Counted from the stretch's first letter, positions 26,890 through 35,884 are shown. The stretch: DNA of 64,000 nucleotides from Ruegeria intermedia (GCF_900129345.1 NZ_FQVK01000008.1:62001-126000); one strand, 5' to 3'. Notes: generated from the letters alone by a model not told the origin. Numbers and translations: made by a program.

Positions 26890-28119
26890 ATGCCCAACCC
26901 ACTGACAGTGAGTCCCGACCAAGCGACGAAAAGCGCCGCTTCGTCGGCGACCAAAAGCAAAAAGCCCGAGCCGGAGAAAGCCTTTGCGGACTTCGTGGCC
27001 GAATTGCAGCCATCCGACCGGGAACAACCGGACGCGGAGGCGGAACCGGTCGTCGTCCCTGACGGGGTGGCCGTGCAGGACGGGGATCTGGAAATCACCC
27101 AGGGCGAGTCGGTCGTTTCGGAAGACCTTCCGGCGAGTCCGGACAACGCGGCGGAGATGCTGCCGCCTCCACCTCAGGGACATCAGGGATCGAAACCGGT
27201 TCCGCACGACGCGGTCACCGCACCGGGTGCTCCGGCCATCGGCGAGGCTTCCAAGACGATCAAGTCCGCCATGACAGACAGCCAAGGGGTGTCGGTCGTG
27301 GCGCCTCGGACGGGGTCGTTGCAAGAACACACTTCCGCCACGACCCCCGAGCCGCCTTTCCAGACCGCTGGTCCACCGTCTCCGACCACGCGGGGCGAGA
27401 CGGCCGTCCAGGCCTTGCTGCTTCGCCCCGGATCGCCTGATGGGCAACGCGGCCTGCGCACCGCTTCGGAAACGCCTCGGACCGAGGCGACCCACCCCAG
27501 ACCGGCTTCCGGTCAGCGCCCCATCGTTGCGCCCACCAACATGGTGACGGCAGCCGCGACACTGTCGCCCGACCAATCCCGCCTGCCGCTGTCGCCGGTT
27601 CAGCCTGACACGCAGGACCTGCCCGAGGATCTGGGCGAGGCGCCTCAGCTGGTGCAGCCATCTGCCGCCCGCACCGCACATGAAAGCATGCCACCGTCGG
27701 CCGTGCCGCATCGCGCCTCGGGCGCGGAATTGGCCAGGTCGATCGCCAGCCAGATTTCGGCGTCGGTTGCCGCGAGAGCGGGAGGCGGCATCGAGCTGCA
27801 GCTCAACCCCGAAGAGCTGGGACGAATCTCGATCACGATGATGGGCCGGGAAGACGGCATCCACCTGGTGATTTCCGCCGAACGGCCGGAAACCCTGGAT
27901 CTGATGCGCCGCCACATCTCGTTGCTGTCGACCGAATTCCAGCAACTGGGATATGGGGGCCTCGACTTCGATTCGAATGGAGCCGCCGGGTCCGAAACGC
28001 ACGAGGATGCGAGACATCAGGGCGCTTTTCAAACCGACGCGGATCCCGGTTCGCCCGACACCGATTCTCCGGCGCCACGCCGGCCCGACCCTTCGCGCTC
28101 ACTCGACCTGAGGTTGTAG
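26890..28119 (+). CDS. fliK: Flagellar hook-length control protein FliK
   Basis: 409 residues. The long N-terminal part (1 to about 275) is Pro/Glu/Ser-rich and of low complexity, as expected for a molecular ruler. The C-terminal Flg_hook domain (about 280-365) has ELQLNPEELGRISITM, the family signature, and ISAERPETLDLMRRHISLL. FliK is secreted during hook growth and switches export to filament subunits at the right length. flgD follows after four bases. Confidence 0.9.
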   Translation: MPNPLTVSPDQATKSAASSATKSKKPEPEKAFADFVAELQPSDREQPDAEAEPVVVPDGVAVQDGDLEITQGESVVSEDLPASPDNAAEMLPPPPQGHQGSKPVPHDAVTAPGAPAIGEASKTIKSAMTDSQGVSVVAPRTGSLQEHTSATTPEPPFQTAGPPSPTTRGETAVQALLLRPGSPDGQRGLRTASETPRTEATHPRPASGQRPIVAPTNMVTAAATLSPDQSRLPLSPVQPDTQDLPEDLGEAPQLVQPSAARTAHESMPPSAVPHRASGAELARSIASQISASVAARAGGGIELQLNPEELGRISITMMGREDGIHLVISAERPETLDLMRRHISLLSTEFQQLGYGGLDFDSNGAAGSETHEDARHQGAFQTDADPGSPDTDSPAPRRPDPSRSLDLRL

Positions 28120-28123
28120 ACCC

Positions 28124-28789
28124 ATGATCAACGCCACCACCCCTGCGACGCAGACTGCCGCTCAGGGACAAGCCACGACCCAATCGCAGAGTTCGGGCCT
28201 GGCATCCGATTTCGAAACCTTCCTGCTTATGCTGACCACGCAAGCACGGAACCAGGATCCGCTCGAGCCGCTCAATTCCTCGGAATATGCCGCCCAGCTG
28301 GCGCAGTTTTCGATGGTCGAACAGCAGGTCCAGACAAATGAGCTGCTGACCGGGCTGTCCGCAGCACTGAACGGCGCGAATCTCGATGAACTGTCCGGTT
28401 GGGTCGGGGTCGAGGTACGGGCGCCCGCCGCATTTCACTTTGACGGACAACCGCGAACGGTCTTTGCCGATGCCGACCTCGACGCCGACAAGGCCGTGCT
28501 TGTCATACGCGACGTCAATGGTGACGTGGTCACCCGGCTGGACGTTCCCGCAACGGATCGGCAATTCGTCTGGTCCGGTCTGGACATCACGGGCACACCG
28601 GTCGCCGAAGGGACGTATACCGCCAGTCTGGAAAGCTACAAGGGCGACGATCTGCTGTCCCAGCAGCCGGCCGCGGCCTACAGCCGCGTGGTCGAAGCGC
28701 AGTTGGATGAAGGGGGAATCGTGCTGATGCTGGACAGCGGCGCGTCACTTTCGGCGAACGAAGTCACGGCCGTGCGCGCGGGCGCTTGA
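28124..28789 (+). CDS. flgD: Flagellar hook-capping protein FlgD
   Basis: 221 residues. N-terminal SDFETFLLMLTTQARNQDPL and SSEYAAQLAQFSMVEQQVQTN are diagnostic of FlgD. The C-terminal part has the FLIG/tudor-like cap (ADLDADKAVLVIRDVNGDVV, VPATDRQFVWSGLDITG). It caps the hook during FlgE assembly and works with FliK next door. It is the last flagellar gene in this block; the hook protein gene is not in the window. Confidence 0.94.
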   Translation: MINATTPATQTAAQGQATTQSQSSGLASDFETFLLMLTTQARNQDPLEPLNSSEYAAQLAQFSMVEQQVQTNELLTGLSAALNGANLDELSGWVGVEVRAPAAFHFDGQPRTVFADADLDADKAVLVIRDVNGDVVTRLDVPATDRQFVWSGLDITGTPVAEGTYTASLESYKGDDLLSQQPAAAYSRVVEAQLDEGGIVLMLDSGASLSANEVTAVRAGA

Positions 28790-28865
28790 ACTTGGTTGAC
28801 GCGCGGGCCAAAGCTGGGCGCATCCGGATTCGCAATCGAAGGGTGCCGCCCTGTCCCAGCTTCTC

Positions 28866-29720
28866 TTGCCACCATCAGGCCTTGTCGAGCATCTTTTTCA
28901 AGGTGGCTTGATTGTCCATGGGGCCAGCTTTCAGACGCTGTATGGTGGGCGGACCAACCGGGTGTGGAAAATCATGGACCGTGGCCGGGACAAGGTTCTC
29001 AAGCTGTATGACACGACCGAGGACAATCCGCTGTTCCGCAATGATGCACGGCTTGAAGCGGCCTGCCTGCGGGCACTGTCGGAAACGGGTATGGCGCCTC
29101 GGCTGCGTGCTTCGGGACATTTCGGAAAGGACGGTTGGGTATTGTATGACCATGCGCCGGGCGCCCCGTGGCAGAAGGGTGTCGAATGTGTCGCCCGGTT
29201 GCTGCGACGCCTGCACGACATGGACCCGTCTGTTGCCGCGCCTGCCGGTCGAAACGGCAGTGCCGAACTTGCGCGCCATGGCTCGGAAATTCTGAATCTC
29301 TGCCACGACAAGCGCCGAAAGACGTTGCAAAGCCTGATGCCAGGAACGCGCGTTCCGCCAACAGCGCGGACTTGCCTGATCCATGGCGACCCTGTGGCCG
29401 GCAACATCTTGACCTCGCCTTCGGGGGCGATGCTGATCGATTGGCAATGCCCCGCGGTCGGGGACCGATGTGAGGATCTGGCCCTGTTTCTGTCGCCCGC
29501 GATGCAGCTGATTTACCGCGGCCGGCCTCTGACCCACGATCAGGAATTCCAGTTCCTGCAGGCCTATGGCTGCCCGGAAACCGCCGGACGATACCGTGAG
29601 CTCAAACCCTGGTACGCTTGGCGGATGGCGGCCTATTGTCTGTGGCGGTTCGAAAACGGCGCCCCGGCATATGAGGGCGGATTGATGCTGGAACTGGCTG
29701 GGCTGGCGGAGGCCCGCTAG
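28866..29720 (+). CDS. Aminoglycoside phosphotransferase (APH)-like small-molecule kinase
   Basis: About 284 residues of the APH/choline kinase fold. The catalytic loop CLIHGDPVAGN (H-x-D-x4-N) and the metal Asp in AMLIDWQCPAVGDRCEDLA are intact; ATP-lobe residues include VLKLYDTTED. Substrate could be choline, thiamine, an aminoglycoside or a sugar; neighbours do not decide. Start is uncertain: TTG at 28866 is used, but the frame stays open upstream through CTG at 28851. The first 20 residues (VEHLFQGGLIVHGASFQTL) look genuine. Confidence 0.75.
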   Translation: MPPSGLVEHLFQGGLIVHGASFQTLYGGRTNRVWKIMDRGRDKVLKLYDTTEDNPLFRNDARLEAACLRALSETGMAPRLRASGHFGKDGWVLYDHAPGAPWQKGVECVARLLRRLHDMDPSVAAPAGRNGSAELARHGSEILNLCHDKRRKTLQSLMPGTRVPPTARTCLIHGDPVAGNILTSPSGAMLIDWQCPAVGDRCEDLALFLSPAMQLIYRGRPLTHDQEFQFLQAYGCPETAGRYRELKPWYAWRMAAYCLWRFENGAPAYEGGLMLELAGLAEAR

Positions 29721-29726
29721 ACCGGA

Positions 29727-31028
29727 TCAAAGATCCGCCAATGCCATGGCCGCATAGGCCGGCGGCATCAACAGGCGCCGCCATCGGCCCAGCGAAAACC
29801 GCCCCGGCGCGCGCGCGATTGGATCGGGGATGTTCGCATCCTGCCCCAGGGCCAACTGCGCAAGGGCGCGGCCGCAAAACGTGCCCATTGCAACGCCGTT
29901 GCCGTGATAGGCCAGCCCCGCGAACATGCCGGGCTGATCGGCGACCGGCCCAGCAAACGGCACCAGATCGCGGGCAAGGCATACCATTCCCGACCACAGA
30001 TGCGTTGCCTCGACCCCCGCCCAGGCCGGAAACATGCTGGCGAAATCCCGCACCACCTTGCGCCGGATCGCACGCTCGGCCCGGGGCGAGGACATCAGAC
30101 CGCCGCGCATTCCGAACAGGAACCGGTTGTCCGGCATCAGCCGGAAATAATGCAGCAGGTTGCGCGTATCGTAGACCATCTGGCGCGACGTCCAGCCCTG
30201 CGCCTGCAACTCGGCCTCGGACAGCGGGCGCGTGACCATGACCGTCGACTGTGCCGGCATGTAGCGACCCGACAACCAGCCGGGCATGTCCTCGCTGGAG
30301 TATCCGTTGGTGCAGATCAGAACGGTTTCCGACCGCACGGAGCCGCGCGGGAGCGCGAGTGCGAACCCGAATCCCGCACGCCGGACATCCTGCACCGGGC
30401 TGCGCTGAAACAGGCGTGCGCCCTGCGCCTGTGCGGCCTTGGCAAGACCGAACAGGTATTTGCGCGGGTTCAGTGCAAACCCGACCGGGTCGGTATACCC
30501 GCCGAAAAAGCGCCCACACAGCCCAAGGCCCGGCAGGTCGTGGGTTTCGTGCAAAATACCGTCCGGCCCGGCATCGCGCCGCAGCGCCTCCATCGCCCGC
30601 GGCGTGTGGGCCAATTGCGTCTCGCCCTGCGAATGCACATCCGCGTGAATGCCATGCGACGCCAGAAGCTCGGCAACCAGCGCCACCGCGTCCGCCTCGG
30701 CTTGCGCATAAGCCTCGGCCGCTGCGGGGCCGTATCTGCGCGCCAGGGTCGCATGGCCCAGTTTCGATCCGCCCTTGCAGCAAAACCCCCCGTTGCGCCC
30801 CGAGGCACCCCAGCCCGGCGTTTCCGCCTCGAACACGGCGACCGAAACGCCCTGCTGCGCCAGATGCAGCGCGGCCGACATGCCGGTGAACCCGCCGCCG
30901 ATTATCGCGACGTCCACCGATAGATCGCCTTCATGCACCGGCCAGTCAGGGCCTGGCACGGTTTCATCCCACCAACACCCCGCGCGCGGGCCGGGGCCAT
31001 AGGTGTAGGCCGGAAAGATCCGTTTCAT
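29727..31028 (-). CDS. puuB: FAD-dependent amine oxidoreductase, gamma-glutamylputrescine oxidase-like (PuuB)
   Basis: A 433-residue DAO-family flavoenzyme. DVAIIGGGFTGMSAALHLA (about 39-57) binds the ADP part of FAD; ETPGWGASGRNGGFCCKGGS follows, and the C-terminal GLAYHGNGVAMGTFCGRALA closes the site. PuuB oxidises gamma-glutamylputrescine in the E. coli Puu pathway. Its start overlaps the stop of the ABC permease gene (ATGA), placing it last in a polyamine uptake operon, which supports the substrate call. No gamma-glutamyl-polyamine synthetase is in the window. Confidence 0.82.
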   Translation of the reverse strand: MKRIFPAYTYGPGPRAGCWWDETVPGPDWPVHEGDLSVDVAIIGGGFTGMSAALHLAQQGVSVAVFEAETPGWGASGRNGGFCCKGGSKLGHATLARRYGPAAAEAYAQAEADAVALVAELLASHGIHADVHSQGETQLAHTPRAMEALRRDAGPDGILHETHDLPGLGLCGRFFGGYTDPVGFALNPRKYLFGLAKAAQAQGARLFQRSPVQDVRRAGFGFALALPRGSVRSETVLICTNGYSSEDMPGWLSGRYMPAQSTVMVTRPLSEAELQAQGWTSRQMVYDTRNLLHYFRLMPDNRFLFGMRGGLMSSPRAERAIRRKVVRDFASMFPAWAGVEATHLWSGMVCLARDLVPFAGPVADQPGMFAGLAYHGNGVAMGTFCGRALAQLALGQDANIPDPIARAPGRFSLGRWRRLLMPPAYAAMALADL

Positions 31029-31843
31029 TCGGTACGCGCGGCGGCTTGTTCCTCTTGCCGCTGCCGGACCATCGCCCGTTTCGATACCAGCGACGCGGAA
31101 ATCACGCCGACGGTGACCACGGCGATCATGATGGTCGACAGCGCGTTGATTTCCGGGCTGACGCCCAGACGCACGGCCGAGAAGATCTTGATCGGCAGGG
31201 TCGTGGCCGAGGGGCCGGACGTGAAGGACGCGATCACTAGGTCATCCAGCGACAGGGTGAAGGCCAGCAACCACCCCGAGATCACCGCCGGCGCGATGAT
31301 CGGCAGCGTCACCAACCGAAAGGCCTGCGCCGGCGAGCAGCCCAGATCCAGCGCCGCCTCTTCCAACGACCGGTCGAACGTCACCAGCCGCGAGGACACC
31401 ACGACCGAGACGTAGCACATCGAAAAGGTCGTATGCGCCAGCACGATGGTCAGGATGCCCCGGTCCAGCCCGATGCCGATGAACAGCAGCAGCAGCGACA
31501 GGCCGGTGATCACCTCGGGCATCACCAGCGGTGCGTAGATCATCCCGGAAAACAGCGTGCGGCCGAAGAACCGCCCGCCGCGCACCATGACATAGGCGGC
31601 CATGGTGCCCAGAATGGTCGCCAGCGTCGACGAGAACACGGCAACGCGCAACGTGACCCAGGCCGCATCCAGAAACGCCTGGTTCTGCATCAGCTCGCCA
31701 TACCATTTGGTCGAGAACCCGGCCCAGACCGTGACCAGCTTGCTTTCATTGAAGCTGAAGATGATAAGGATCACCATCGGGATGTACAGAAACGCAAAGC
31801 CCAGCGTCAGCGAGACCGTGTTGAACCAGCTCAGTCTGTTCAT
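31025..31843 (-). CDS. potI: Polyamine-type ABC transporter permease (PotI/PotC-like)
   Basis: 272 residues with six membrane helices. The EAA loop that docks the ATPase is RSLEEAALDLGCSPAQAFRLVTLPII. MNRLSWFNTVSLTLGFAFLYIPM is the typical start of the second permease of polyamine importers. ATG 31843 overlaps the potH stop (ATGA). It forms the channel with PotH and is driven by PotG. Confidence 0.88.
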   Translation of the reverse strand: MNRLSWFNTVSLTLGFAFLYIPMVILIIFSFNESKLVTVWAGFSTKWYGELMQNQAFLDAAWVTLRVAVFSSTLATILGTMAAYVMVRGGRFFGRTLFSGMIYAPLVMPEVITGLSLLLLFIGIGLDRGILTIVLAHTTFSMCYVSVVVSSRLVTFDRSLEEAALDLGCSPAQAFRLVTLPIIAPAVISGWLLAFTLSLDDLVIASFTSGPSATTLPIKIFSAVRLGVSPEINALSTIMIAVVTVGVISASLVSKRAMVRQRQEEQAAARTE

Positions 31844-32730
31844 TGCTCGGCCTCCGCCTGTTTCTGCTGGTTGCGCTGGAACAGCACGATCGGGATCACC
31901 AGGATCAGCAGCAGGATCACCGCAACGGCGCTGGCCACCGGCCAGTCGCGGTTCGAGAAGAACTCCTCCCACAAGACCTTGCCGATCATCAGCGTGCCCG
32001 ACCCGCCCAGCAGCGAGGGGATCACGAATTCACCGATCACCGGGATCATCACCAGGAAACATCCCGCAATGATGCCCGGGCGCGACAGCGGGATGGTCAC
32101 CAGCCAGAAGGCCTGCATGCGCGAACAGCCCAGATCCTCGGCCGCCTCGATCAGCGAGCCGTCCAGCCGGTCGAGCGCGGCATAGATCGGCAGGATCATG
32201 AACGGCAGATAGGTGTAGACGATGCCGATATATACGGCCGTCTGCGTGTTCAGAATGGTCAGCGGGGTCGAGATGATGCCCGTCCACAGCAGGAACTGGT
32301 TCAGGTAGCCTTCGTTCGACAGGATCCCCATCCACGCATAGACGCGGATCAGGAACGAGGTCCAGAACGGCAGGATCACCAGCATCATCAGCGTCGGGCG
32401 CCATTCCTCGGGCGCGCGGGCCATGCCATAGGCGATGGGATAGCCCACCAGCAGGGTCAGCGAGGTCGCGATCAGCGCGATCTTGACGCTGGACAGGTAG
32501 GCTTTCCAGTACAGGTCGTCCTCGGTCAGCCAGACGAAATTCTCGAAATCCAGCTGGCTGACGAATTCCTTGATCCCGGCCCAGCCCTGCGACAGATCAA
32601 GGGTCGGGGTGTAGGGCGGGATCGCAAGCGCGATGTCCGACAGCGAGATCTTCAACACGATGAAGAACGGCACCAGGAACAGGGCCAGCAGCCAGACATA
32701 GGGAATGGCGATCAGGACCGCGCGGCGCAT
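31840..32730 (-). CDS. potH: Polyamine-type ABC transporter permease (PotH/PotB-like)
   Basis: 296 residues with six membrane helices and a large first periplasmic loop (DIALAIPPYTPTL to about 90), typical of PotB/PotH. The EAA loop is SLIEAAEDLGCSRMQAFWLVTIPLS. ATG 32730 shares a base with the potG stop (TGATG). Together with PotI it is the membrane channel of the importer. Confidence 0.88.
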   Translation of the reverse strand: MRRAVLIAIPYVWLLALFLVPFFIVLKISLSDIALAIPPYTPTLDLSQGWAGIKEFVSQLDFENFVWLTEDDLYWKAYLSSVKIALIATSLTLLVGYPIAYGMARAPEEWRPTLMMLVILPFWTSFLIRVYAWMGILSNEGYLNQFLLWTGIISTPLTILNTQTAVYIGIVYTYLPFMILPIYAALDRLDGSLIEAAEDLGCSRMQAFWLVTIPLSRPGIIAGCFLVMIPVIGEFVIPSLLGGSGTLMIGKVLWEEFFSNRDWPVASAVAVILLLILVIPIVLFQRNQQKQAEAEQ

Positions 32731-33857
32731 CAATCTGCCAGCAGAACCGCCGCCGTGGCCGTCCAGGACAGCCAGACAGGGTCTTCCCAAGTAAAGGACC
32801 GGCGCGAGATTCGGCGGGTATTGGCCGTCTGCGCCTTGATGATGATGCCGTTGGACAGCTCGACGTAATAGGTGGACAGATTGCCCAGATAGGCGATGTC
32901 ATGCACCTTGCCCTGCACGGCGTTGACGGCATCGGCGGGGCGCTCGGCCGAGATGGTCACCTTTTCGGGCCGGATGGCCAGGTGGCAGGTCTGACCGTCG
33001 GCAAATCGGCTGGCCGATGTCGCGGTCAGCGGCGGCTGGCCCTCGGCCCAGTCGATGCGATAGGTGTCCGCGCCGGTCGAAGTGGCGCGGCCCTGTATGA
33101 TGTTCACGTCCCCGATGAAATCGGCGACATAGACGGAATTGGGGTTTTCATAGATGCGGTCGGGCGTGGCGACCTGCATCAGCTTGCCCTGATCCATCAC
33201 CGCAACACGGCTGGCGACCGTCATCGCCTCTTCCTGGTCGTGGGTCACGATCACGAAGGTGGTGCCGGTCTTTTCCTGAATGTCCATCAGTTCGAACTGG
33301 GTGTCCTGGCGCAGCTTCTTGTCCAGCGCGCCCAGCGGCTCGTCCAACAACAGCAGTTTCGGCGCCTTGGCCAGCGACCGGGCCAGCGCCACGCGCTGCC
33401 GCTGCCCGCCGGAAATCTGGTGCGGCTTGCGGCGGGCGAATTTTTCAAGCCGGGTCAGGCGCAGCATTTCCTCGACCCGGTCTTCCAGATCATGCTTGGG
33501 CATGTTGTCCCGGCGCAGGCCAAAGGCGATGTTGTCCCACACATTCAGGTGCGGAAACAGCGCGTAGGACTGGAACATCATGTTGACCGCCCGTTTGTTC
33601 GGCGGGACCGGGTCGATGTCCTGACCGCTCAGCAGAATGTGGCCTTCGGTGGGTTTCTCGAACCCGGCCAGCATCCGCATCATCGTGGTCTTGCCACAGC
33701 CCGACGGGCCAAGCAGGGCAAAGAATTCTCGTTCGAAGATATCCAGCGACAGGTTGTCGATGGCCGTGAATCCCCCAAATCGCTTGGTCACGTTCTTGAA
33801 CTGGATCAACGGTTTCGCCTGTGGGTCGTCCCACGGCGCAAAGACGGTAGAGTTCAA
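32730..33857 (-). CDS. potG: Polyamine-type ABC transporter ATPase (PotG/PotA-like)
   Basis: 375 residues. Walker A is GPSGCGKTT (about 50-58), the signature is ISGGQRQRVALARSLA, Walker B is LLLLDEPLGALD, and the H-loop is VIVTHDQEEAM. The C-terminal TOBE domain (about 290-365) is regulatory. It energises PotHI. The only plausible start is TTG at 33857 with GGGGG upstream. A strong intercistronic hairpin lies just before it, which should lower its expression relative to the binding protein. Confidence 0.92.
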   Translation of the reverse strand: MNSTVFAPWDDPQAKPLIQFKNVTKRFGGFTAIDNLSLDIFEREFFALLGPSGCGKTTMMRMLAGFEKPTEGHILLSGQDIDPVPPNKRAVNMMFQSYALFPHLNVWDNIAFGLRRDNMPKHDLEDRVEEMLRLTRLEKFARRKPHQISGGQRQRVALARSLAKAPKLLLLDEPLGALDKKLRQDTQFELMDIQEKTGTTFVIVTHDQEEAMTVASRVAVMDQGKLMQVATPDRIYENPNSVYVADFIGDVNIIQGRATSTGADTYRIDWAEGQPPLTATSASRFADGQTCHLAIRPEKVTISAERPADAVNAVQGKVHDIAYLGNLSTYYVELSNGIIIKAQTANTRRISRRSFTWEDPVWLSWTATAAVLLAD

Positions 33858-33890
33858 AGGGGCCCCCGTAAGTCAGCCGGAACTGGGAAT

Positions 33891-33919
33891 GCGCAAGGCG
33901 GGCGGTCGCCGCCTTGCGC
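33891..33919 (-). terminator. Intercistronic stem-loop between the binding-protein and ATPase genes
   Basis: A perfect 11-bp inverted repeat GCGCAAGGCGG / CCGCCTTGCGC with a 7-base loop, 12 bases after the potF-like stop. No T-run follows. Such hairpins protect the 3' end of solute-binding-protein messages and cause partial termination, giving more binding protein than transporter. Confidence 0.65.
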
Positions 33920-33931
33920 CCAAGCACCTGA

Positions 33932-35017
33932 TCAGGTGCCGGATTTGATCTTGGTCCACAGACGGGTCACGACCCGCTGCACCTTGGCCGGATAGGGCCG
34001 GGTGGTGAACAGGTTCTCCAACGCGTCGGCGGGCGGATAGATCGCCGGATCTTCCAGGATCTCGGGCAGGATGAATTCCTGCGAGGCCTTGTTGCCGTTG
34101 GCGTAGTAGACATAGTTCGTGGCCGCCGCCATGTTCTGCGCGTCCATGATGAAGTTCAGGAACTTGTGCGCGCCGTCCGGATTGGGCGCATCCACAGGAA
34201 TCGCCATCTGGTCGAACCACATCTGCGCGCCTTCCTTGGGCGCGTGATAGGCGATGGTCACGCCGTTGTCGGCCTCGTCCGCCCGGTCGCGGGCCTGCAG
34301 AACGTCGCCCGACCAGCCCACGGCCACGCAGATGTCGCCATTGGCCAGCGCGTTGATGTATTCGCTGCTGTGGAACTTCTGGATGTAGGGGCGTACCGCC
34401 ATGAACACGCCCTCGGCCTTGGCGATCACGTCCGGATCGTGGCTGTCGGGGTCTTCACCGATATATTTCAGCGCGGCCGGGATCATCTCGGCCGGGGCAT
34501 CCAGGAAATGCACGCCGCAGCCGGCCAGCTTTTCCATGTTTTCCGGGTTGAACACCAGATCCCAGCTGTCGATGGGGGCGTCCTCGCCCAGGGCTTCCTG
34601 AACCTTGCCCACGTTCACCCCGATCCCGGTGGTGCCCCACATGTAGTTGATCGAATACTCGTTGCCCGGGTCGTACTGCGCCGTGCGCTCCTCGATCACG
34701 TCCCACATGTTGGCCAGGTTCGGCAGCTTGGATTTGTCCAGCTTCTGGAACGCCCCGGCCTGGATCTGCCGTTGCAGGAACGTGCCCGAGGGCACAACCA
34801 CGTCATATCCCGACCCACCGGCCAGCATCTTGGTTTCCAGAACCTCGTTGCTGTCGAACACGTCATAGATCAGGGTCAGGCCCGTTTCTTCCTCGAACTT
34901 GGTCAGCAGCTCCTCGTCGATATAGTCCGACCAGTTGTAGACGCGCACCTCTTCCGCGAATGCGGCCGACGTCCCCAAGGCGGCGATCGCCGTCATCGTC
35001 AGCGTTCTGATTTTCAT
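33932..35017 (-). CDS. potF: Periplasmic polyamine-binding protein (PotF/PotD-like)
   Basis: 361 residues. A signal peptide (MKIRTLTMTAIAALGTSAAFA) precedes EEVRVYNWSDYIDEELLTKF, the Y-N-W-S-D-Y-I start that is characteristic of putrescine/spermidine-binding proteins. YDVVVPSGTFL and MWGTTGIGVNV match ligand-pocket segments. It delivers polyamine to PotGHI. ATG 35017 has GGGAGAAG upstream. A TTGATCAA palindrome lies 47-54 bases before the start. Confidence 0.93.
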   Translation of the reverse strand: MKIRTLTMTAIAALGTSAAFAEEVRVYNWSDYIDEELLTKFEEETGLTLIYDVFDSNEVLETKMLAGGSGYDVVVPSGTFLQRQIQAGAFQKLDKSKLPNLANMWDVIEERTAQYDPGNEYSINYMWGTTGIGVNVGKVQEALGEDAPIDSWDLVFNPENMEKLAGCGVHFLDAPAEMIPAALKYIGEDPDSHDPDVIAKAEGVFMAVRPYIQKFHSSEYINALANGDICVAVGWSGDVLQARDRADEADNGVTIAYHAPKEGAQMWFDQMAIPVDAPNPDGAHKFLNFIMDAQNMAAATNYVYYANGNKASQEFILPEILEDPAIYPPADALENLFTTRPYPAKVQRVVTRLWTKIKSGT

Positions 35018-35063
35018 GTTCTTCTCCCTGCAAGTGTACGGGCATTTTCCCGTTTTTTTGGAT

Positions 35064-35071
35064 TTGATCAA
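35064..35071. promoter_or_regulatory. TTGATCAA palindrome, site 1 (potF/gntR divergent region)
   Basis: TTTGATCAAG at 35063-35072 with a perfect 8-bp core. It sits upstream of the potF-like gene and directly upstream of a possible gntR -35 (TTGCGT 35075-35080, 17-base spacer, TATGGT 35098-35103). One of three related sites around the GntR gene. Confidence 0.55.
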
Positions 35072-35148
35072 GTTTTGCGTTTTCCGTCGATCCGTCGTAT
35101 GGTTTCACGCGACTGCAAACCTGACAAGTCAGGACCATCGGGATCGAG

Positions 35149-35841
35149 GTGAACCACTTGGATTTGATCAAAAATAAGGCATCCAGGGCCGATATCGGCA
35201 CACAGAAGGCGCCGGCGCATGAACAGGTGTATCGAACGTTGCGGTCACAGATCCTGTTCGGCGAACTGGTTCCCGGCCAGCCGGTCACGATCCAGGGTCT
35301 GACCGAATCACTGGGGGTCGGCATGACGCCGGTGCGCGAGGCGATCCGCCGCCTGATCTCGGATGGCGCGCTGATCTTTCAAGGCAACCGCCGGGTCAGC
35401 GTACCGCTGCTGACGGCGGCGGATGTCGAACAGATGATTTTCGCCAGAAACGCCGTGGAATCAGAACTTTCCCGCCGCGCGGCCGGCAAGATGACCGCGG
35501 CGGACATCGGCCAGTTGGAACAGATCGACCAACGTCTGGACCGGATGATCGCGGATGGCGATGTCAGCGGCTATCTGCGGCTGAACCATGCCTTCCACGA
35601 AAAACTGTATGACCACGCGAACGCCCCGATCCTCAAGGATCTGGCCGAGCGTCTGTGGCTGCGATTCGGTCCTTCGCTGCGCGTCGTCTGCGGGCGGTTC
35701 GGCACCCAGAGCCTGCCGGACCGGCACAAGGACATCATCGACGCCCTGCGGGCGGGTGACGCGGAAAAGGTCGCAAAAGCAACGACGCAAGACATCGAAC
35801 AAGGCATGGAGCTTATGGCCGAAGCGTTGACCGAAAACTGA
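35149..35841 (+). CDS. GntR-family (FCD) transcriptional regulator of the polyamine cluster
   Basis: 230 residues. The winged-helix domain (about 20-90) has EQVYRTLRSQILFGELVPGQ and GVGMTPVREAIRRLISDGAL, the GntR recognition region. The FCD ligand domain (about 95-225) has the metal-site pattern of Asp/His residues (LNHAFHEKLYDHA, DRHKDIIDAL). It likely senses a polyamine or breakdown product. GTG at 35149 is used. It is divergent from potFGHI-puuB and precedes the aminotransferase. TTTGATCA sites flank it, suggesting autoregulation and control of both sides. Confidence 0.88.
   Translation: MNHLDLIKNKASRADIGTQKAPAHEQVYRTLRSQILFGELVPGQPVTIQGLTESLGVGMTPVREAIRRLISDGALIFQGNRRVSVPLLTAADVEQMIFARNAVESELSRRAAGKMTAADIGQLEQIDQRLDRMIADGDVSGYLRLNHAFHEKLYDHANAPILKDLAERLWLRFGPSLRVVCGRFGTQSLPDRHKDIIDALRAGDAEKVAKATTQDIEQGMELMAEALTEN
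35163..35172. promoter_or_regulatory. TTTGATCAAA palindrome, site 2 (start of gntR)
   Basis: A perfect 10-bp palindrome within the first codons of the GntR gene, 92 bases from site 1. Binding here would block elongation or allow looping with site 1. Confidence 0.5.
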
Positions 35842-35856
35842 ACGCCGCCGACTCGA

Positions 35857-35884
35857 TTGACAGAAAAAAATTTGATCATATTCT
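35857..35884 (+). promoter_or_regulatory. Promoter of the aminotransferase gene with operator site 3 in its spacer
   Basis: TTGACA (35857-35862), a 16-base spacer and TATTCT (35879-35884) make a sigma-70-type promoter 34 bases before the ATG. TTTGATCATA at 35871-35880 fills the spacer and matches sites 1 and 2 with one mismatch in symmetry. A repressor there would exclude RNA polymerase. Confidence 0.65.

Noticed and set aside
33924..33939. Perfect palindrome GCACCTGATCAGGTGC containing TGATCA
   Set aside because: It overlaps the potF-like stop codon, and its flanks (CC/GG) differ from the AT-rich TTTGATCA operator sites; more likely part of the 3' RNA structure.
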